This document shows, piece by piece, positions 57,549 through 64,000 of a stretch of DNA of 64,000 bases. Every line of letters starts with the position of its first letter. The first letter of the stretch is position 1. The stretch covers positions 59,922,951 to 59,986,950 of the forward strand of contig NC_053138.1 in assembly GCF_016808335.1 (NCBI RefSeq). Direction: 5' to 3'. Under the pieces are notes generated by a model, which saw only the letters and a list, made by a program, of their open reading frames with translations, did no database searches and was not told where the DNA came from. A program made the position numbers and the translations under genes. The stretch comes from Panicum virgatum. Taxonomy: Eukaryota > Streptophyta > Magnoliopsida > Poales > Poaceae.

Positions 57549-58900
57549 GCTTGGTTCCACCGGTAGGGAAGCGATGATTTCAAAGATGGGTATTCCCACT
57601 CCCAACAAAAGAAGATCCTAACCAAAAGTAAGAAAAAAGTTCACAAACACTACTGACAAAGTGACAATTAAAAGCTAAAGCTGTTCATATCTCAGACATC
57701 CATGAAACAAATGGAAACTACAAAACTTCAAAGAAAATTACAATCTAACATTAACTTCGTTCCTTCATGGCTTGGATGTGGTTGGTGATATCAGTATCCT
57801 TGACTTGCAAAAAGAACTCACGCGCAACAAATGTGACCAAGCAATCATTCAAGTAGTGATCCCCATGCGATTTCTCAATTTATTCTTCAAATAATTCATT
57901 GATGAAAGCCTTTCTCAACACTAGCGGTTGCTACTGGAAATACTAGCACCAGTTTGAGAAACTGGTAAACAACACTACATATGAGGAAAATCTTTATTGT
58001 AACAAGCATCAGCAAAACTTCCCACTTCTCTAAACTTTTCATCTCTATGCGTTAGTAAGAAATAGTCTAAGTGCGGAAAGAAGATGGTTCATCTCTACGC
58101 ATTTACACTCAACAACAGGAGGAGTAACTAGATTTTTACTCTCGACAGTAACAGTAACAGGCTGCGGAACTGATGTGGAGCCTAACTCTACCTTCTGTGT
58201 CTTTGCTACTCTATCCCACGAAGTCTTCAAACCAACCGGTTTCTGCTTCGTTTCGTAAAGCTCTAATATCTAAAGGGAAGGTAAAGCTAACAGAACCAAA
58301 CTTCCCCTAAAATCAGAAATGCTGAAATCGGCAGTCGTTCCTCACCCAAAATCCCAAATCGAGGGTGCGGCGGGTGCCGAGTCCCCGCCGCCGCCCGCCG
58401 GTGGTGGCGCCCGGCGGCCCTGCCGGCGCAAGGGCGGAGCCGCGGAGGGGCTCGGTCGCTCGGAGGCGCGCAGCCCCGGCGGTGGCCCCGGCTGCCCCGC
58501 AACGCCGCCTCGCGGACTCGCCCGCTGCGGCGCACGCCCAGGCGCGGAGGCGCCCAGCCGTCAGCCGCGCCTCGCCTCTGCCCTCGAGTCGTCTGAGGGC
58601 GAGGAGTCGCTAGTCGGCAGTTGTGTCCAAACGGATCCACCTGAGGGTGGGGCAGAACTGAAGGTGGCCGGTGACGGTTGTGCGGAGCGGCGGCGGGACG
58701 GGGAGGACGGCGCGGCAGCGCTGTGATAGGTGGGAGCGCGGGAGCCCTCGGGGGGTGTGGAGGTAGGGGGGAAGGGGGCGGGGGCCGCGGCGGCCGGTGC
58801 CGGAGAAGGGAGTTCGGAGGCGGGGAAGAGAGGAGGTGCGGCGGGCAAATTGAAGCAGGCAAACAAAACTGAAAAAATGTGCATAAATTTCAAGCAAGTT
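57549..58900 (-). other. 5' leader, first intron and promoter of the GCP5-type gene
   Basis: The leader part of exon 2 runs to 57617 (acceptor TTAG at about 57618-57621). An upstream exon probably ends at donor TTTTGG|GTGAGG (boundary 58346) and extends into the GC-rich block up to about 58700. The GC-rich block carries many compositional open frames on both strands; none shows family features. The promoter would be near 58850-58900, where the sequence turns AT-rich. Confidence 0.5.
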
Positions 58901-59860
58901 TTTTTAAAAATACATTAACGTGACTCAAGAAACGGATTATATTGGCTTTGCTGAGTAAAGGCAGGTGGTGGAGCGCTAACACAGATATAACTATTTCAAA
59001 TCATATTTTTCTTTCTGGTTGCATTTTATTTTTGTGTATGTAATAGAAAAGAGGGTTTAGGGTGGCGCGCTATATGTTATGAAATTTCTGCATGGTGTTC
59101 GAGTATTTTTCATGACTCTCCATACAACATTTTTTTTCCATACCACTAATTTTCATCATTCTTTTTCAAGTCTTGGTGAGATCCACCTCCATTTTCTCTA
59201 TCATTGGCGAGATTTTTTTCTCCTCCGTAAATCAAGGTTAGATAGGTTTAGGGTTGGAGCCTAAGGATTGTGGGCGAGATTTTTTTTCTCCTCCGAATAT
59301 TGTGTCATACGGCTATAATACTGCCCCTGCCACAATACTAAAAGCTTATTGTAATATGCATATGGATCCTATTTATAATTAAAAAGTCATCACATTTATG
59401 CAATAGCATACGTTGCCGTGGGAGTCAGGCCGGTGGGAGTGAGGGAGAGTTGAGAGACGAGAGAAATATTTTTTTTTTTGCTACTTCAAGTCACACCTTA
59501 ATTTTAAAGCTCGCCTTAGAGTTCTTTCTTTCTTTCTTTATTTTTCTTAAGGTGCACCTCCACAATAAGCAGATTGTGCTTGCAGGCACTTTGAATCAAC
59601 TAAACTGAAAACGTTTGGAGTTCTCATTGTCAAATTAGTTTTTTCAATGTAAAATTCCTAAAGCGATTGTGACGGTTCCGCCGTGCAATATTTCCACGAA
59701 TCTAAATAAAGCACATGTGATCAGTACAATTTTTTTTTGTTTCAAAGAAGGCCAAAAAACACAGAACCTTGGCAATTTAACATGCCCATGCGTGAACAGA
59801 CCAATTGGCCGAACGTTTGTTTGAGTGGAGACCTCGTTATTTGACAAGTTTCTTTAATCC
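58901..59860. other. Intergenic region between divergent genes
   Basis: No gene seen. A direct repeat of about 20 bases (GGCGAGATTTTTTTCTCCTCC) occurs at about 59205 and 59274. The region lies between the GCP5-type (-) and MUSTANG-type (+) genes and likely contains both promoters. Confidence 0.5.
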
Positions 59861-60622
59861 TTTTGGCACGAGTTTACCCAACACAAATTGGGTTCCCAAA
59901 AAGGCCCAGCTCCGCCGATGGCAAATCGGGAAATCACCCCGCACTCAGCAGCCCGGATCCCCTTGCTTTGACCTAAATACCCCTCCCCTCCCGTCTCATC
60001 CCTGCCCCCCTCGCCGCCCCCGTCTTCCACCATTGCCCCTCGCCTCGCCTTCCCCCCAATTTCTTCCTCTCTTTGCCCTCCGCGCTGCTGCCACCCTGCC
60101 CCTGCGCGGCCTTCAAATCCACCTGTTGTTTCCCCCTTGGCGCGCAGCTCCCTGCCTCGCCGCACCGGCGCGGGGAGGCGCCGTTCGGCGGGTGGGTCGC
60201 GGCTTCTTGGATCTCGCGGTCTCAGGGGGTCTGCCTCGCTCGTTGGTTGGTCCTGGTGTCTCCTGGCGATCCCGACAGCTTGCTGGGTGGCGATGGCTGT
60301 GGCTAGTCCGGGGGCGATGGCTGCGGCGTGAAGGTTGGATTGGGTTTTCCGGCAGAGGGGATTGGATCTTGGCGGGGTTGCAGGAGGCTGGATCGCGACG
60401 CTGCTGTGGCTGCCGGGACTGGATTGTCGCCGTCGTGCGATTTCCGGTGAATCCTTGCGCTGTTCTTGCCTTTGTCTATGCGATTTTAGCTTGTTCGGGT
60501 TCCTATCCGTGGGATTCACTGTCTATCCATGTGTTTCGTCACTGATTCGGCTCGATTCGACTTGGTTGATGCTTTGTCAGGAATTGCTCAAAGCTGTGGG
60601 TTTGCTGGCGCGGTGATCGGCG
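59861..60622 (+). other. Promoter and 5' leader of the MUSTANG-type gene
   Basis: Pyrimidine-rich GC-rich leader from about 59970 (CCCCTCCCCTCCCGTC). An acceptor-like TTTGTCAG at about 60575-60582 just before the coding exon suggests a leader intron, but the donor is unclear. Open frames at 59805-60545 are compositional. Confidence 0.45.
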
Positions 60623-62911
60623 ATGGCGAACCACGAGCTGGTCCTCGGGCACGGGCAGAGCGCGGAGCTTGCGCTGGGGCAGAACCACCACGACTTCGGC
60701 CAGGGCCACGGGCTGGGCCTCGGCCACGGCCACGGGCTCGACCTCGGCGGCCACCACCACGACCACGACCTTGTCCTCGGCCAGTCACACGAGCACGACC
60801 ACGAACTTGTCCTCAGCCAGTCGCACGACCATGACCTGGGGCTGGGGCACCACGACGACGATCACCAGCTTGTCCTCGCGCATGACCATCACCACCATGG
60901 CCATCACGGCGGGGAGCTGGCTCTGAGGCAGGGCCATGAGGGGGACCCGGGAGCACTGGATGTGCAGGGCCACCACCACGACGAGCTTGAGTTGTCTGAG
61001 AGCCACGAGTTGACTCTTGCTGAGACGCACCACCTCGGTGTCGATCAGAATCTGGACGACCAGCTCTCGCTCGAGCAGGCTCATGAGCTCGCGCTGCATC
61101 CACATGACCTCTCCCAGGGTCCTCTCGCAGTTGCTCCAGTTGTCCAGTCACGGACCATGGTTGTGAGCCTAGAGTTTCAGCTTGCTGTGGGCCAAGAGTT
61201 TCCGGATGTTATGAGCTGCCGCAGGGCCATCCGCAACACTGCTATCGCCTGCCACTTTGAGATACAGACAGTGAAGTCTGACAAGACAAGGTTTACTGCA
61301 AAGTGTGCTGCTGAGGGCTGCCCATGGCGCATACATGCTGCAAAGCTCCCTGGTGTGCCTACATTCTCCATCAGAACCATACATGACAATCACAGCTGTG
61401 TGGGGATCAATCATCTTGGCCATCAGCAGGCATCAGTTCAGTGGGTTGCAAACACTGTTGAAGAAAGGCTGCGTGAGAACCCACAATGCAAACCCAAGGA
61501 AATCTTGGAAGAAATCCACAAGGCCCATGGCATCACACTATCCTACAAGCAAGCTTGGAGAGGGAAGGAGCGCATCATGGCTGCGGTTCGAGGGTCTTTT
61601 GAGGAAGGCTATCGTCTCCTGCCAGAGTACTGTAGGCAGGTGGAAAGAACAAACCCAGGAAGTATTGCTCGAGTCTACGGAAATCCAGATGACAATTGCT
61701 TCCGGCGACTCTTCATATCATTCAATGCATCAATATATGGTTTTGTGAATGCATGCCGTCCACTCATTGGGCTTGACAGGGTCCTCCTGAAAAATAAGTA
61801 TCTTGGTACCTTGTTTCTTGCAACTGGCTTTGATGGCGATGGTGCTCTCTTTCCTTTGGCATTTGGCGTGGTTGATGAGGAAACTGATGAGAACTGGATA
61901 TGGTTATTGTCTGAATTGCATGAGTTGCTGGAGAAAAACACAGAGAACGTGCCAAGGCTCACCATCTTATCAGATAGACGGAAGGGTATTGTTGATGGAG
62001 TTGAATTCAACTTTCCAACTGCATTCCATGGTTACTGTATGCGCCATGTTAGTGAAACCTTCAAAAAGGAATTCAGCAATCCACAGCTTGTCAACCTTCT
62101 CTGGGAAGCAGCTCATGCACTAACTGTGATAGAGTTTGAAACTAAACTGCTGGAGATAGAGGACACCTCACCAGAAGCTGTTGTTTGGATAAGGCATCTA
62201 CCTCCTCGTCTTTGGGCCACAGCTTACTTTGAGGGGACAAGGTACGGTCACCTAACAGCAAACATCACGGAATCACTAAATTCCTGGATACTGGATGCAT
62301 CTGGCCTTCCTATAATTCAGATGATGGAAAGCATCCGTCGCCAGCTAATGACATGGTTCAACGAGCGGCGTGAGGCAAGCATGCAGTGGGCAACGATCCT
62401 TGTGCCCACAGCTGAGCGCCGTGTGCAAGAGGCCATTGAGCGTGCACGGGGCTACCAGGTGGCCCGAGCCAACGAGGCGGAATTCGAGGTCATCTCAGCT
62501 CATGAGGGAACAAACATTGTGGACATCCGCAATAGGTGCTGCTTGTGCCGGGGGTGGCAGCTCTACGGAGCACCCTGTGCTCATGGCGTGGCGGCGCTCC
62601 TCTCCTGCAGACAGAATGTTCATCGCTACACTGAGAGCTGCTTCACTGTGGCAACGTACCGCAAGACGTACTCGCAGACGATACACCCGATCCCAGACAA
62701 GACCCTCTGGCATGAAACAGCAGGCCAAGGCCAGGCTGAAGAGAACAAGATTGAGATTATCATCAACCCACCGAAGTCGTTGAGGCCCCCAGGGAGGCCA
62801 CGGAAGAAGAGGATCCGCTCGGAGGACCGTGGGCGAGTCAAGCGAGTTGTTCACTGCAGCCGCTGCAACCAGACAGGACACTTCAGAACTACATGTGCTG
62901 CTCCAATATGA
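60623..62911 (+). CDS. Domesticated Mutator-like transposase, MUSTANG (MUG) type
   Basis: Intronless frame, 762 residues. Residues 1-175 are a low-complexity stretch of His, Asp, Gly, Leu and Gln with repeats such as ELVLGQSHEHDHELVLS. Then a MuDR-type DNA-binding region (about 182-260; VGQEFPDVMSCRRAI, KCAAEGCPWRIHA, SIRTIHDNHSC), a MULE transposase core (about 380-560: RPLIGLDRVLLKNKYLGTL, GFDGDGALFPLAFGV, LTILSDRRKGIV, HRYGHLTANITESLNSW-like block), a SWIM zinc finger (CCLCRGWQLYGAPCAHG) and a C-terminal CCHC knuckle CSRCNQTGHFRTTC (745-758). Candidate D-D-E residues are present. There are no inverted repeats at its ends and the frame is clean, while other elements here are decayed; this fits MUSTANG genes, conserved transposase-derived genes needed for growth and flowering in Arabidopsis. 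The His-rich extension could bind metal, which is inference. Confidence 0.88.
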   Translation: MANHELVLGHGQSAELALGQNHHDFGQGHGLGLGHGHGLDLGGHHHDHDLVLGQSHEHDHELVLSQSHDHDLGLGHHDDDHQLVLAHDHHHHGHHGGELALRQGHEGDPGALDVQGHHHDELELSESHELTLAETHHLGVDQNLDDQLSLEQAHELALHPHDLSQGPLAVAPVVQSRTMVVSLEFQLAVGQEFPDVMSCRRAIRNTAIACHFEIQTVKSDKTRFTAKCAAEGCPWRIHAAKLPGVPTFSIRTIHDNHSCVGINHLGHQQASVQWVANTVEERLRENPQCKPKEILEEIHKAHGITLSYKQAWRGKERIMAAVRGSFEEGYRLLPEYCRQVERTNPGSIARVYGNPDDNCFRRLFISFNASIYGFVNACRPLIGLDRVLLKNKYLGTLFLATGFDGDGALFPLAFGVVDEETDENWIWLLSELHELLEKNTENVPRLTILSDRRKGIVDGVEFNFPTAFHGYCMRHVSETFKKEFSNPQLVNLLWEAAHALTVIEFETKLLEIEDTSPEAVVWIRHLPPRLWATAYFEGTRYGHLTANITESLNSWILDASGLPIIQMMESIRRQLMTWFNERREASMQWATILVPTAERRVQEAIERARGYQVARANEAEFEVISAHEGTNIVDIRNRCCLCRGWQLYGAPCAHGVAALLSCRQNVHRYTESCFTVATYRKTYSQTIHPIPDKTLWHETAGQGQAEENKIEIIINPPKSLRPPGRPRKKRIRSEDRGRVKRVVHCSRCNQTGHFRTTCAAPI

Positions 62912-63262
62912 ACAACTGCATCGTACAGGCAGTGTTGAAATTCTGAATAGCTGCAGTATTACTGAGACAAGTTAGTAGAACTTAGTGTCTACCGTGCAAA
63001 CTTCTTGCTTGCAGATGGGCGTCTTTGGTTTTACTTGATCCTGCTGTCGTTCTAGCATTGGCTTAATAATGTTAATTTCAGCTAGCTATATATATCTCCT
63101 GCCAAACCGAGGGAATAGAGCATCTATGTTCTCCAATCCCTTTGGTATGATGAGTAAGCGCTACTAATGATGCTTTGTCGCCAAGAATGAGTTGCTGCTT
63201 TCTCAGTTAATTTTTTTATCTCCAAATTTCTTTAAGTAAATTTCACAAGAATACCACATTCT
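62912..63262 (+). other. 3' UTR and flank of the MUSTANG-type gene
   Basis: AT-rich, with AATAATG (about 63065) as a possible near-polyadenylation signal. Nothing else seen. Confidence 0.5.
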
Positions 63263-63264
63263 TC

Positions 63265-63553
63265 TCTCTCTACCCCTATAAACCCACCACTTCAAATTTT
63301 GCTACATCCACCAAATTGTTAGTTATTGCTTTGTGAGATGGAGTTCTCTCCTTTCACACCAAATTGTGTACACAAGACAACAAACTAGCAACATGAAAAT
63401 GTGCTTCGTCGCCTGGGTCACGATCGCTTCGCCTCCGCGCCGTTCCCATGACGCGATAGCTGCATGCCTCCCCTGTCTCCGCGACCAACGCGTCAATCCA
63501 CGCCGCCGCCTCCCCTGGGCCGCGGCAGCTCGACGACGGGCGCGGCCGCACGT

Positions 63554-63586
<33 letters not shown>

Positions 63587-63709
63587 ATGCATTCGTGAAA
63601 CTAAACTGGCAATTATATGTTTTTCCAATTGATTATTTTATTATTTTTAACCTAATCAAAACACACTGTTTTTTATATTACTGTAGCGTTAGCACGGGCA
63701 ATATACTAG
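63265..63709 (+). mobile_element. Small non-autonomous Helitron candidate
   Basis: The 5' end TCTCTACCCCTATAAACC is like many grass Helitron starts. The 3' end GTAGCGTTAGCACGGGCAAT then ATACTAG|T has CTAG (63706-63709) followed by T, preceded by a weak hairpin. The interior is GC-rich and includes a G-run (63555-63584). No coding capacity. The exact 5' base is uncertain by a few nucleotides. Confidence 0.5.
63555..63584. repeat. Poly-G tract
   Basis: About 30 G in a row. Length unreliable. It has G-quadruplex potential on the plus strand. Confidence 0.9.
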
Positions 63710-64000
63710 TGTCCCAATAATCACAAAATTATGACTTATACTAGCCATTTCACAAAACTACAAATTATATGGTACATGTGGATTTTACTTAATTTCTTTG
63801 GCTCGTATCTTTCTTGTATAATGACGAGAAATTATGCATTAGCCAGATAAAACTTGAGAAGTATAAGTAATATAACCACATAAGTAACAAAACTTCTACA
63901 TCAATTATACATGTACATTCTGCATGTTACAATACACAAATTCCTCGTCACAAGAAATAAAAAAAAATAAAAATCAGCTCATCATTTACAAACTACATCA
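63710..64000. other. AT-rich end of window, nothing seen
   Basis: No open frame, repeat or recognisable element. Confidence 0.6.

Noticed and set aside
58287..58900. Frames of up to 190 codons in GC-rich DNA
   Set aside because: They overlap the probable first exon and promoter of the GCP5-type gene, are open on both strands and lack motifs.
1..64000. CRISPR arrays, operons or other prokaryotic systems
   Set aside because: No regularly spaced short repeats, no prokaryotic gene organisation; genes have introns and plant-type elements throughout.

Overview
This is nuclear DNA of a flowering plant, almost certainly a grass. The signs are split genes with plant-type GT-AG introns, very GC-rich first exons next to AT-rich introns, Stowaway-type MITEs beginning CTCCCTCC, autonomous-type grass Helitron remnants, Copia and Gypsy LTR elements, and three conserved plant genes. 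I cannot fix the genus from sequence alone; a panicoid grass is my guess.

Layout. 1-2170: the 3' end of an unidentified gene (terminal exon about 1319-1530) and simple repeats. 2170-2424: a Stowaway MITE. 2626-9382: a degenerate Helitron with recognisable ends and broken Rep/helicase coding exons. 9383-21783: a dispersed repeat, a hAT-like non-autonomous element (10184-10960), a Gypsy-type solo LTR (10987-15050) and an almost complete but dead Copia element (15056-21778). 22825-25790: a broken receptor-like kinase gene, followed by DUF4283/zinc-knuckle retroelement coding debris up to 27375. 27603-38304: a four-level nest of transposons, in which a 333-bp TRIM retrotransposon was split by a hAT element, whose transposase was split by a second, different hAT element, whose own transposase was split by a solo LTR. 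Target-site duplications support every level. 38305-42470: AT-rich intergenic DNA with dispersed and tandem repeats.

The last third is genic. 42490-51640 (+) encodes a TRAF/MATH-domain protein of the plant TRAF1a/TRAF1b (MUSE13/14) type, 13 exons. 52307-57548 (-), convergent with it, encodes a gamma-tubulin complex component of the GCP5 type, with a GC-rich leader up to about 58900. 60623-62911 (+) is a single-exon domesticated Mutator-like transposase of the MUSTANG type with an unusual histidine-rich N-terminus. A small non-autonomous Helitron (about 63265-63709) closes the window.

These host genes do not form a pathway; they are ordinary neighbours. The most informative part of the window is the transposon archaeology, because insertion order, target sites and the reading frames broken by each insertion can be read directly. 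Exon coordinates of the TRAF and GCP5 genes come from splice signals plus continuity of reading frame and sum to whole codons; no transcript evidence was available.
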